Source of the DNA: Taeniopygia guttata
Lineage: Eukaryota > Chordata > Aves > Passeriformes > Estrildidae
Assembly: GCF_048771995.1 (NCBI RefSeq)
Contig: NC_133025.1
Location: forward strand, 1,302,001-1,366,000
DNA: 64,000 bases
Direction: 5' to 3'
Below, in pieces: positions 32,901 to 45,500 of the stretch (its first letter is position 1; each line of letters begins with the position of its first letter). The notes under the pieces are model-generated. The model was given only the letters and a program-made list of their open reading frames with translations, was not told the DNA's origin and did not search any database. Made by a program: the position numbers and the translations under genes.

Positions 32901-35610
32901 TTTTCCCGAAACGTACTACCCCCGCTTCATCCAGAAGGTGAGCTGCTCCCCTCTCCAGCCATACTCAATCCCAAAATCCCAACTAAACACCCCTTGGAGC
33001 GCTGCTGTCGCACCCCATGGACACCTCAAGGGTCTGGGCTGGGCGTGGTGGGAAAAGCTCTCTGTGGATTTATCCGTGTGTCCGATGCAGAGTTGTGCTC
33101 CCTCCTTTTCTCCCTTCTTCCCAAGCTCCTCAAGGATGGGGGGTTGCTGTCCCCCATCCTCCTGCGCCTGATGAACTTCTTCTTCTTCTCCGGAGGGTGA
33201 GTCGGGTCTTGGGGGTGCTGGGCACAATCCATAAGGATGTGAACCAAGTGGGGAAGGGGAAATGCAGGAATGAGAAGGAATTCCTGGCTGGGAGGGTGGG
33301 GAGACCCTGGAATAGAATTCCCAGAGCAGCTGTGGCTGCCCCGGATGCCTGGAAGTGTCCGAGGCCAGGTTGGGGGTGTCCCTGAGTGAATGATCCTTAA
33401 ATTCCTTTCCAACCCAAACCATTCCATGATTCCATAAATCAGGGATTTGGCAGGGAGCAGATTCCCTGGCACTGGTCCTGGAGAGGTGGGATTGACCTCT
33501 GGACCATTCCCTCTCCACACTGGCCAAACACTTCCATTTAAAAATAAACCAAACAACTTTTCCCTGGACACTGGAATCCTCCTCTCCACAAGTGTTGGAA
33601 TTACACATTTCAGAGGCAACAAAACCCCTGCACAACCAGATTTTTGTATTTTTAGCAGTGTTAAAAACCCTCTTCTTTTTTCCCCAAAAAAGCCCTTTCA
33701 GGCCATCCCCAACTTATTTGGGGGACATCTTAGCACTTGGAGTTTTGCTGTGTTTTTTACCCTCGAGTAGTTTTTGAGTGGTTCCCTGACACAGCTGCTG
33801 CCGTGTCTCTCCAAATTCCATTTTTTTCCAGGCTCAGAGCAGTTTTTGGGCCCTACACGCAGCTCTCCCAGTCGGAATTCTGGGATATGTGGACGGGAGT
33901 GCGGAATAACGACGGGAATCTCGTTATGGACAGGTACCTCGGCATGAATTCCTGCATCAGCTGAATGTCACCCCTGCTCCGAAGTTCCTGGAACTCAGCC
34001 AGGCTCTCCAGAACTTCCAGCTGCTGCTTTTGGAGTCTGGGATCAACATCACATCCCAAGAAATAGCTGGGGGGTGATGCTGGAGTAGGGATTCTCTGGG
34101 ATGATGCAAGGCAGGGAAATGAAGGTTGGAGTTGGATGTGAGATGTGGATTTTTTTCTTTGGCAGTCAGTGGTTTGGGGTGTTCAGAGCTCAATCTGTGC
34201 CAGGTATTTGAGCAGCATTGTCCCAAAAGAGATTTGCCTCTAGATTTGAACCTTCTGGGCCACTCCCAAAAGTTCCAATCCTGAATCTTCAGCTTGGCAA
34301 TTTTGGAAGGACGTGTTTCTTCCAATTTGTGGCATTTAGAAGGCTCTTGGGCTGGTGGTTGGGTTCAGCTCCTTGCCTCCCCTTCCCCCAGTGGGAGAAC
34401 AGAGTCCCTGAGCCCAGGGATGATGGTGTGGTGCTGGATTCCCACGAGAGATGCAGATCCCACCTGGATCTCATTTGCCCTGGGAGCAAATTCCAGGCTG
34501 GGCACCATCCACTGCGTAACAAGGACTTTTCCTTCCTTCAGTATTTTGCAGTACATAAACCAGAGAAAGAAGCACAGAGAGCGCTGGGTTGGGGCTTTGA
34601 TGTCTACCTCGGTCCCACGTGAGTAGGAATCCATTCCTTTACCGCTTGGGATTTTTGGGAATTGCCCCCCTCACTTCCAGGCTCCTTTCCACTCATCAGC
34701 CTCTCGTTATTCTGAGCTCAAACCCAGTTTTGCAGCAGAGATAATGTTCCCTGGTTCACAGCTGGTTCTCCAAGTGCTGCTCCAGAGAAGTTGAGGAGCT
34801 TTTCAAGCCCAAAAAGTTGCAACCAGGGGAAAATTTGGGGGTTGGAGGCTGGATTGATCCCAAGGCAGCCCAGCAAAAGCCCATTCAGAGCTGTTTTGTT
34901 CAGTGCTCCACTGGAAGCTTCCCAAGCTTTGTGTGAGGAGGGAACACTCCTGCAGGTCTCCCTGGGGATGTTCTAATTAATGAATCCTTTAATTTATGGA
35001 TATAAAAGCTCTGTCTGTGTTTCCCTTGCAGTGCATCTCATCTACGGGCCCCTGGACCCTGTGAATCCACACCCAGAGTTCCTCCAGCTTTACAAGTAAG
35101 ACAAAAGTGGGAATGTGCAGCTGGGGCTTCATTCCAAGGGATATTTTGCCTGGCTATTCCTTCAATTCCATCCTCAAGGAGGCTGTTTTTAATTCCCACT
35201 GGCACCTGCACAGCCCAGTGGTTCAGTCAGAGCAGTTTGGAAATTGGTTCTGCATTTTAGGCACCAAAATCAGGATTTTCAGTCACGATCCATTTTTAAA
35301 ACCACACAGGGAAGATTTGTTTCCTGAGGAAGTCTCCTCCTCCAAACTAACCTGAAGGAAATCCAGCACTTGGAAGGGGTCAGATGGAGCTGCTCCAGGC
35401 TTTATCCCAAAAATGGGCAGGATCCTGGCTGTGCAAGAGGGCTGAGCCTGCAGCAATTCCTGTGCTTAAGCCTTGCTCTATTCTCCCACCAGGAAGGTGC
35501 TTCCCGTGTCCACAGTGTCCGTGCTGGATGACCACATCAGCCACTATCCCCAGCTGGAGGATCCCATGGGATTTCTGAATGCTTATCTGAACTTCATCAA
35601 CTCTTTCTGA
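29924..35610 (+). CDS. MEST: Mesoderm-specific transcript protein (alpha/beta hydrolase fold), complete
   Basis: This is a predicted ER-associated alpha/beta hydrolase of 326 residues, the same length as the shorter mammalian isoform; its substrate is unsettled. Coding exons are 29924-30077, 30527-30606, 30990-31067, 31463-31599, 31847-31905, 32897-32937, 33126-33196, 33832-33933, 34542-34618, 35032-35095 and 35493-35610. A hydrophobic N-terminal segment (about residues 5-20) looks like a membrane anchor. The oxyanion motif LLHGFPTS is at about 65-72. The nucleophile-elbow motif SHDYGD has Asp near residue 138, as in the epoxide-hydrolase and dehalogenase branch. [11 protein letters not shown] near 302-312 would supply the catalytic His. 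The acceptor before exon 33126 is AAG, weaker than the CAG used elsewhere. Introns 1 and 6 (counting the non-coding exon, 1 and 6 of the transcript) carry long minisatellites. Confidence 0.95.
31920..32735. repeat. Palindromic minisatellite based on GGGATCCATGGGAT
   Basis: About 60 units of 11-14 bases (GGGATCCATGGGATGG, GGAACCCATGGGAT) fill MEST intron 6, starting about 15 bases after the donor at 31905. The core contains overlapping BamHI (GGATCC) and NcoI (CCATGG) sites and is nearly self-complementary. A longer super-unit that contains GGATTTGGATCCATAGG recurs at about 31980, 32145, 32250 and 32320. Confidence 0.93.
33262..33440 (+). mobile_element. CR1 LINE 3' end
   Basis: GGAATTCCTGGCTGGGAGGG to TTCCAACCCAAACC and CATTCCATGATTCC is forward CR1 tail text. 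It lies in MEST intron 8, counted with the non-coding exon. Confidence 0.8.
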
Positions 35611-36218
35611 GCTGCTGCAACTCAGTTCTCACTCTTTGCTTTCAGTCAGGCTTTGGGGGCAGGAAAAAACATTGATTTTCTCTCCCAAATCCAACACTGG
35701 GCTCACGCCCTCATCCTGGGCTGCCAAATTGAGTTAAATCCTTGGACAGCTGGAAAAATGAGGGGAAAAGCAGGATGCTGGCAGCTTTTCCAGCCCTGTA
35801 CTCACCTTCTTGCCCAGCTTAACTCTCTATTTAGAAAGGCAGAGGTTTAAATTAACATTAAATCAGAATTTCTTACTTCCTTCATCACCCTGACTTGGGA
35901 AGAAATCAGCAGGGAGAGGAAGAAGTTCCCTTACAAAATCCCTCCATCCCCCTTCCCTTCCCAGTTTTCCATATGGGATTTTTCCCAATCTGAACCCAGG
36001 AAAAGGCTGTCCTGAGGTTTGGTTATTACCTGACATAAAGCTCAGAGAATTGAATCTGCCTCAAGAGATGGAGTTTAATCTCCCTCTGTACATTGATTTT
36101 TCTGTGTGGAAGAAGAGACAGTCACAAAAATATTGCAAATTTGGAGGTTTGGGGTGGTTTTTAACTGTTCGTGTTGGGAATTTAATAGCATCCCTTTAGG
36201 AATAAGGGGTTTTTGCTT

Positions 36219-36224
36219 AATAAA
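36219..36224 (+). terminator. Probable poly(A) signal of MEST
   Basis: AATAAA lies about 610 bases after the MEST stop. A second plus-strand AATAAA at 36343-36348 could extend the transcript across the COPG2 3' end. Confidence 0.55.
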
Positions 36225-36329
36225 CAGTCATTATAGGATATTTTTTCTGTACTGGAGCAGACAGAATTAGAACAAAAATTTCTATTTTATTAACAGTAAT
36301 TCATATGAATTCCACCACTTGAACCAGTG

Positions 36330-36335
36330 TTTATT
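36330..36335 (-). terminator. Probable poly(A) signal of COPG2
   Basis: TTTATT on the plus strand (AATAAA on the gene strand) lies about 250 bases past the COPG2 stop codon at 36583-36585. It places the COPG2 cleavage site about 60-80 bases from that of MEST. Confidence 0.55.
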
Positions 36336-36582
36336 TTCTGTTAATAAAAAGCAATTTTGACAAAAATCTGATTTTCTCACATCTTTCCTGTTCCCTGGTT
36401 GAGATGCCATAAGTTAGGTAGGAACGGTGTGACAACAAGGGAAGGGACATGGGAATGGCTCAGTACCAGCCAGCCACTAATGAACATCATAGAAAAGATT
36501 TCCCAAATTGAGGAATAAAAACGACATGCAGAAGGACAGCCAGGAAAAAGGGGCAATTGCAGGAATTGCACTGCTGGGACTC

Positions 36583-39500
36583 TCAGCCCACGGAAGCCAG
36601 GATGACATCGACGGACGTCTCGTCCTTGCTCCTGACTGTCACCTGCATGGTCACACCGTCCCCAAGTGCCAGCCGGGACCTGACCAGCACGTCACAGCCA
36701 CCTCTGTACACACCTGGGACAAAGCAACATGGAGAGGTCACTTTGGAAAGGCTCAGGGATCCAGTCCTGACCCAGGGCAGGGCAGCTTTAGTCTTCAGCC
36801 ATGTTCTGCACGTGGATCACAACCCCATGGAATGCTCCAGGCTGGAAAGCTGGGACAGGCCCTGGGGTGCTGGTGACATCCCCAGGTGGGCAAGAGACCA
36901 GTGGCACCTGGGCTGTGTTCCCTGAGGGACACCCTGGAATTCTGGGGACAGAGGGGCTGGGGAAAATCCAGGGAAAGGAACAGAGCTGGGAAGGGTCTGG
37001 AGGGGCTGAGGGAGCTGGGAAGGGGCTGAGCCTGGAGCCAAGGAGGCTCAGGGGGGACCTTGTGACTCTGCACAAGTCCCTGCCAGGAGGGGACAGCCGG
37101 GGGGTCGGGCTGTGCTCCAGGGAACAGGGACAGGAGGAGAGGGAACGGCCTCAGGCTGGGCCAGGGCAGCCTCAGGGGGGATTTTGGGAAAATTCCTTCC
37201 TGGAAAGGGCTGTGCAGCCCTGGCACAACTGCCCTGGAGTCCCCATTCCTGTTGGGATTTCAAAGCCCTGTGGATGTGGCACTTGGGGACACAGAGGAGT
37301 GGTGGCAATGTCTGGACTCAACCTCAGAGGGCTTTTCCAACCTCAACCATTCCATGATTCTAGAAGAAGTTGTGGGTGCTGCAGGGCAACTCAGGATGTG
37401 TCTTTAGCAACAGGAACTTGAGAACAAGACCCTCCCAGAATAATCCTTCTGGGATAAGCTCAGGCATTTAAGGGATTTAATTCTGTCTGCTCTGGAAGTT
37501 TTCAAATCAGAGATTCTCCACCATTCCCAAAGGTGGAACTCCCCCATTCCAAGAGCTTGGCCTGAGCACATCCAAGACAGAGGTCTCCACGTCAGGACCA
37601 ACTGCATTCAACACACTGGGTCACTTCAGAGAAAAAAACCTCCTTTCTACAGAGAAAAAACTCCCAAAATAACAGCAGGATCTCCTAAACCATTTCCCTT
37701 CATTTAGAAAAATCCGTGGGGACATGGAAACATGAAATTCAGCAGCAGGAACACTTACCAGCCAAGTAGAGGGTGTGAGAATTTTTGTTTTCTGGCACTT
37801 TATCTGACCTTTCACAGGGTTGCATGCCCAGGAACTTGATGATGTTATTGACAGCTTCTGCATTCAGAGATTGAAGAAGAAAATCATTCCAGGTAATTAT
37901 TTATTACACTAAATAAAACCCCAGTGTGGCAGGTGAGTGATCAATAAATGAGGGATTATCTCACCATCCAGGGTTTTGATGGAACTGAGTGCAAAGGTTT
38001 CTTCTTTCTCAAAGTCATCTCCCACCTCTTCCCAGGCAGCTGCAAAGTTGGGCTTTAAAACCTTCTGGATATGATCAGACACTGTCACCTCCAAGTCTTC
38101 CAACTGGGAAGAAAAAAAAAAAGGGAAATTTTTAGGCCAGTTATGGAAATAATCCTCACCTTGGAAAAGGAAAAAGAGCCTACAGCATTTTGGCCTACAG
38201 CATTTTGGTAAGACAATGCCTGCTTTTAATTCCATGAGAACCATATCATAATAGCTTCTAAAAAGAGGGGAAATAGTATTTATAGTTATTTATGGGGAAA
38301 TACTATTTATTTAAGAGGGGAAATAGTATTTATGATGAATAAATAGTATTTATTTATCCATCTGTAAACCTTAAAAATATTTATACAAAACACCTGTAAG
38401 ACTGAAGGAGAGCAGAAAATGAGGTCATCACTTGATGGGTCAAAGCCTCTACAGCCCGTCCTGGGCTTCTTCCATGGAGAGACTTCCTCAGAATCCATGG
38501 AATTCCAGGTTGGTTTGGGTTGGAAGGATCTTCAGGATGATCCAGTGCCACCCCTGCCATGGCAGGGACACCTCCCACTGTCCCAGGCTGCTCCAGCCCC
38601 AGTGTCCAGCCTTTCCTTGGACATTCCAGGGATCCAGGGGCAGCCCCAGCTGCTCTGGCAATCCCAGCCCAGCCAGGAATTCCTCATTCCCAAGATCCCA
38701 TCCATCCCTCTGGCAGTGGGAGCCATTCCCTGTGTCCTGTCCCTCCAATACTTCCTGAAATCTGACTCTGTCCCTATCATTGACCACAAAATTAACAAAA
38801 ACTTGAATGTTTGGGGTGGAAAGACTCCAGCACAATTCTGAAAACAGACAATGGAAGTTATTTCTTCCTTCCCTTCTCTGTCCCCACAAATTCCATTCAC
38901 AGGGCACTAAAACTTTGCCAGGAATGAAGCTTTGGGGAAGGATCTAAAAATGACATTTTACAGTATTTTGCTGTTTCAGGCAGATTGACCGATTTCAGGA
39001 TTGAGAAGAAACTTGAGCCAATGGTCACATTTATCCCAAATGAGTGAGAATGGGGAAGAGGGAACAAATCCTGGACTCACCACATACTCATCCTCATACC
39101 CATCTTCTTCTGGCACCCCCGTGCTGGGGTCGCAGTCCCGCACCGTGAACTTCATGGTGCAGCTGAAGGTACAAGCGACTGGGAAGACACAGAAATCCTG
39201 GATAAGTGGGGAAGATCCCTCTGCTGCAGCCCTCTCTTCCCAAAAACAGACTGCAATACCCATCAGTTTTCCCCCAGGAATATAGATGTGGCCGGGACAG
39301 AGCATTTTAATATCATTTTCCCCTTTGATTTTAAAATAAAGGCCAAAGGAGGAGCTCAGGAGAGTTCCAGGGGTAACAAATCATTGATTCCAAATGCTGC
39401 CATGAAATCCAGCAGCAGCCACTAGGAAAAATTCCACAAGGATTTCTGACAAATGGAGTATCATCCAAACCAACAGGTATTAAAATATTAATACCTGGTA

Positions 39501-42500
39501 TTAAAATAATAAAATTTAAATTAAAAAAAACCCTGCTATTAAAATAACTTTAAAATCCACTCCAGTGATAAGTCGTGTTAAATAACTGCAAACCCAGTGG
39601 TGTTTAAGTGAGAATAAGAAAAGGCAGGGAAGTTTCACATCCAAGAAAATCTCATTCCTATATTTTTTAGCAGTTTCTGATTCTCTAAAGAGAGGAGAAA
39701 TTTAATTAGTCCATTAAATAAAGCCTCAAATTAGGAATATTTTTATTCTGTCTGCATTTTCCTTTTAGTGATTCTGTTCTTGAACTCTATCAAACATCCA
39801 TGGTTTTAAATGTGTTCCTTCCATTGATTTCAGGTCATAAATCCAAATTTCCATTACCTGCATGCTCTCATCCCATTTTTAATCCTCCAACATCACTGAT
39901 TACCTATAAAAATAATTTTGCTAAAAATGATTGTGACATTTGTGAGACACTGTGGTGGTTTTGCATGGGAGGTATCTATGGAACTGAGGTAACAGATTTT
40001 GTGTAACTGCTGAGAAGTTGTACATGTAAAAAAGTATTCTAAACATTTGATTCTAATTCTTATTACTCTTTCTGTTAGTTACTGTTAATAAGTCTTTCTT
40101 TATACCCTTTTAAACTTTTAAACCTGCTTTAGCTTCCTCCTAATCCTACCTCACACAAGAAGTAAATACATTAATAATTAGCCAACACCTAAACCCACCA
40201 CACTCTTTAATATATTAACAAAAAAAAAAAAATCTCAAATTTAACAAAATCTCAAAATAACAAACCAAAACCACTACACAAAATTAGTATTTCCACCCAG
40301 CTCAGACTAAAACCACCAGGCACACAGGAAATAAAAATCCAAGGAGCTCAGGATGAGCCAAAGCCCACACCCCCAACTCCTGGCATTCCCCAAAACCTTC
40401 ATTTGAGGGATTTGTGGGGCACAATTTCTCACCTGCAGTGGGGTCATCCTGGGGGATCCTGACCAGGGTGTAGCACATGCCAGGCTGGTTGTAGGCCAGG
40501 CTGGGAGCTGGGATGCAGCAGATCACATCATACCCATCTGATGGCTCCATCTGCACCGACACTCTCTCCAGGAGCTGATCATTCAAGGTGTTTGTGCAGT
40601 CAAACTGCAGCAGCAAACACAGGGAACGGGACTTGCAAACACTTCCTCATCCCACAGCACTCCCCCCTCCAAAATCAGCTAAAATCCTCCGTGGCACGCA
40701 GCAAATTTCCTGTGTTTTGATCAATTCTGCCAAATCCTGCTGGGCCCTGGGGAAAGGGGCTGGGTTCTCTCACCTGGAAAACTATGTGGGTTGGGAACAC
40801 GTGTTTGATGCAGCGAACAAAATACTCTGTTTCTGCTTCTGTGAGCTGCACTGGCTCCGAGGATTTGAACAAAGGACCCAGGCTCTTAAATTCTGGGATG
40901 GCTGCCAGTTGTTCTGTGCAGGAAGGAAAAGATCAGTAGGGACAGGCTCTGATCCTGCTATCATTCAATACTTCAGAGAATCCCAGAATAGTCTGGCTTG
41001 GAAGGAAAATCCAAGGATAATTCACCTCCCACTGTCCCCAAAGCTCCAAGCTTTGGTGTCCAGCCTGGCCTGGGACATTCCAGGGATCCAGGGGCAGCCC
41101 CAGCTGCTCTGGCAATCCCAGCCCAGCCAGGAATTCCTCATTCCCAAGATCCCATCCATGGCTGCCCTCTGGCAGTGGGAGCCATTCCCTGTGTCCTGTC
41201 CCTCCAGGCCTTGTCCCCAGTCCCTCTGCAGCTCTCCTGGAGTTCTGGACAGCCACTGATCTCTCCTACCTTGAAATATATCCTGGCGTGTAGGAGCCAC
41301 TTTCTCAGGTTTGCTGGGCACCAGGGCAATCTCTGTGGAAAAAAAAGCACAGACTTTGTGCTCTGTCTCAACTAAACCATACAGGTTTAAATGCTATTAA
41401 GTCTCCACTAAATATTCCTTATATTGTCTTCCTTATAGTATCTTCCTTATATTTATTATATTCCCTATATGTTTCTCACATCTTGCTGCTAACCACTGCC
41501 AGCCTGGCTCATCACACACTGAAATATCTTTTCTTTTTTTTTTTTTTGGTGTGGAAATACTGGGTTGAAAGTAGAGGAAAATAAGTCTGACTTATGAGGA
41601 ATAAAGCACACCTTAGGCCTGAAAAGCCAGCCAAAAAAAAAAAACAACCAAAAATGAAAGGAGGAAAGGGGAGAAAAAAAAAGAACCCCAAAGCTGGTTG
41701 TGCTAAGTGAAGATGCTCAAGAATTGTGCAAGGACATGCAGAGAAGTGACTGAGAGCTCCTGGAATGCCTTTTTTCAGGCTGGGACCCAATAAATGCTGA
41801 TTATGCAGAGATTTGCCCTGCTAAGGAGATCAGCAGAACAACAAGGCTCTGAGCCTTGCCTCAGCCCCTTGCCATCAGTGTGGGTGTTACCTGCTTTCTG
41901 TTCAAAGATGGGAGCTGTAGCCAGGGGAACTGTTTTCATGTCAAAGGGTTTCTCTGAGGGCTCCAGTGTGTACTGGTGCAGGGCCTTCTCCATCCCAGGA
42001 ACAGAGACTGTCAGCCCTGCAGAGCAGAAAGGCAGAAAAATTCCATTTTAAGAGCTGGAGCTGCCCCAGACAGTGCTGATCCACAGGAAACACAAAACAA
42101 GCAAAGCAGAAAAAAAGCTGCTCTGAAGATGACATAAAATTGCCAAGTCTAAACAGTTCGTTCCCAAGAGTTTTACATGGATTAATTAAATCCTCTGCTC
42201 ACATGAATTTTCAATCACAGACATAAAGTGTTTTTATAACCAACCCTCATCTTTGGTTTGGATTGAAAAAGATGGAGCAAAAAATCAAGAAATTAAAGCC
42301 AGGTCATACTGCTGGCTCCATTTCCCAGACCATGCTTCCCAAATTTAGATTATTTAGGATTCCCAGAGCAGCTGTGGCTGCTGCTGGATCCCTGGGAATG
42401 TCCAAGGCCAGGCTGGACAGGTTTAGATTGCTAAATTTTCCAGTCTCAGCACAAGCATGGCATGGAAGTGCTAAGGCCAGAAAAAACATGTGAATTAACA

Positions 42501-45500
42501 GCTCTGAGTGGTTTCCTTCCTCTCACTGACCATTAAAAATGTAGGCAGCATTCAGGGCCAGCTGTCTCTGCTGCAGGACATTCAAGTAGAACGTTGCCCT
42601 GTCCCTGACTTCGTCATCGCTGTCCATCATGCACCTGTTTGGGGACAAGGGGACAAGGTCAGCCAGCTCTGGACATCAGAGAGCTGAGCTAAAAATGGCA
42701 CTGAGAAAACTGCCTTTGGTACTGCAGTGACAGTCAGAGCTACCTCCAGAGGTTTTCAAATTGTGCAAAAATGGGTTTGTACCACACAGGAGTTGGTTTA
42801 ATTTCAATTAAGTCATTAACACCACATGTCTCAAGAAGAAATATGAACCTGTGACACGGGAACACCCAACTCTGGAAACACAAATGTTATTTCTGAGGAA
42901 CCTGGACAGGAATTTTCTTGCTTCAAGGGGTGTTAAAAATGCTCACATGTAGAAAAGCTCTGTAGGGGGAGGGTGACTTTTTATGTGGGCAGATATTGAT
43001 AGGACAAGAGGGAACAGCTTCAAACCAAAAGAGATTTAGGCTGGATGTGAGTAAGAAATGGGGAGGCCTTGGCAGCTGTGGCTACTCCTGGATCCCTGGC
43101 AGATCCAAGGCCAGGCTGGATGGGGCTTGGAGCACCCTGGCACGGTGGAAGGAGCCCTGCCATGGCAGGGGTGGCACTGGGTGAGTTTTAAGCTCTTCCA
43201 ACCCAAAGCAGTCAATGGCTCTGTGATTTATTACCCCTGAGCAATGTCCTCAGGCCAAACCACCATCCCACATTTCCATGACTAATCCCATCCTTCACTT
43301 CCTTGTGATCCTTCCTTCCATCTCTCCTCTTCCTCCAGCAGTGCTCTGCTCCCTCCAGCCGTGCAGGCAAGGTGGAAGGTGGAAGAAGCATTTTCCCAGT
43401 GCCCAGCTGGGATTGCCAACCTCAGTGCCAGTCCCAGCCCGCTGTGACCTGGTCTGCAGGCCACCAGTGTCACCACAGGCTCAGCCAGCCCCACTCACCT
43501 CTGCAGCAGCACCAGGATGCTGGGAAGCAGGTTCTCATTCTGTGCCCCAAACTTTGCCAAAGCACTGACAGCAGCTGTAGAGAGAACGGGGAGGTGTCAG
43601 AGGAGTTCTGCACAAACACATTCTCACAGGCTGAATTTTCAATTTTCAGCTCTTCACTTCCACACCATAAACTAATGCTTCTTCCCTTTTTGAGCCTGGT
43701 GTTATCAGCTCTCAGAGATAAGCATCATATCCTTGATAGCTCAGCTACCTCAGGTGGCATAAAAAAAGCAGGATGGCTCTTGTGACAGTGCTGGAAACAA
43801 AAAGTTTTAATAAAAGGCAAAAATAAAAAAGCTCTTTACAGAGAAAAGCAGAGGCAAAGCAAAAGGTTCTTACTCCTACTAAACCACTTCACAAAAGCCA
43901 TTAACTTCTTTTGTTCTCTTCTTTTTCTAAAAAATTGCTTTGGCAAAACTTTTTGGCTCCTGTCCAATTGGGTTTCCTTAAGTTTAAGGTGAAGTCTCCA
44001 AAGTCCTATGAAGTGTCTTTTAACCAAATTGAAGAGAAAATATTCTAAGCTTTTTTCCTTTTTAAAGAGACAAAAAGTAACTTGTTTACTCCATCAACAG
44101 AAGACACATTTCTACAATAAACCTTTCCCTGACATGGAAAAGACTCAACTATTCCTGTATTCCCACATTGAAATAGTTCTGTGATCAAGATCAGCTTAAC
44201 AGCTCTGAAAACCGGTCCTGAGGGAATTCTCCATCAGATATTTGCTGAAGCTCTGTGGAATATTCCAACTGTTGGCCCTTCTGCCATTTGCAGCAGCTCC
44301 CACTCCTGATAAATCTGTTTTCCACACCAGCACCCAGTGGTGACCAGGGCCAGGCTACACCTCAGCAACCAAAACCATCACATTTCAGCTTGGAGAGAAT
44401 CCCCACCCAGAGAGAACAAGAAGCTGTTTCAGAAAGTACAAACTTATGACAGTGACATTCAACAGGGAAGTAGCAGTGTCCCCTCCTTGTGTATTACACC
44501 TTGAATTCCAGCAGGCATGCAAAGGGCCTGGAACAATATATTCTTTATTATAAATATTAATAAATATATTATAAATGTTTAATTATAGAATTTATTATAT
44601 GAAATATATTTTAGACATAGATAGATATATAGATATATCTCTATAGATAGATAAATATAGATAAATATATATTTATAGATAAATAAATATAAAAATAAAA
44701 TTAAATATATATTAGTATAAATATATAAACAATATAAATAATGTATAAGCCATATAAATAAATAATATAAATAAATATATTATTTGAGTTCTGAAGCAGG
44801 AGGTCAAGATGATCTGAGGATAGAATAACCTCAGGATAAATCTACTTCAGCTCTGCACAAGGACTGGGGAAGAAGCATCACTCCCCACACTCCAAACCCA
44901 GTTTCAGGGAAATCTAGCATAGCTCAGCCTGATGCTGTTTTGGTTTTGCCTTTTTTTTCCTTTAAATGTTTTTTGGATTCTTTACATATATATTTGTAGC
45001 TCTATAGTTTATTATATTAGTGGCTAGTTTTTTTCAGTAATTTTCCATGGCCTTTCTCTAAGTAAAAATACAAATTCTAGAATTCCAAGCTTGAAGAATA
45101 CAAAATTCCAATGCTATCTTGAGTTTTCTTGGGAACCAAGAAAAAGAACAACTCTTTGAAATATATTCTTATGAACAAAACACAAGGAGATGACTCCAGA
45201 AAAAAGACTTGACCTGGGAGAAAACTGCATCACCACCTGTCCTCTTAATTGGTGCTTTTTTAAAATAAATTCTACTCATTTCTTAAAACCTATACAGATG
45301 TACTCACTCCTGGGTGAGCAGCGTTTTGTGGACATCTTTCCATAACTGCTTCTGAAGGGCAAATAAAAACCTGTTCTTATATTACCTCCTGCCCTGGGGT
45401 GACTTTATGATGCTTGTATCTCCAATTATCTGTTTTGTTTGTGCTGGATATTCAGTTTTACACCTTGAAAAGTGGATTTGAGAGCAAAGTGGGGGAAGAA

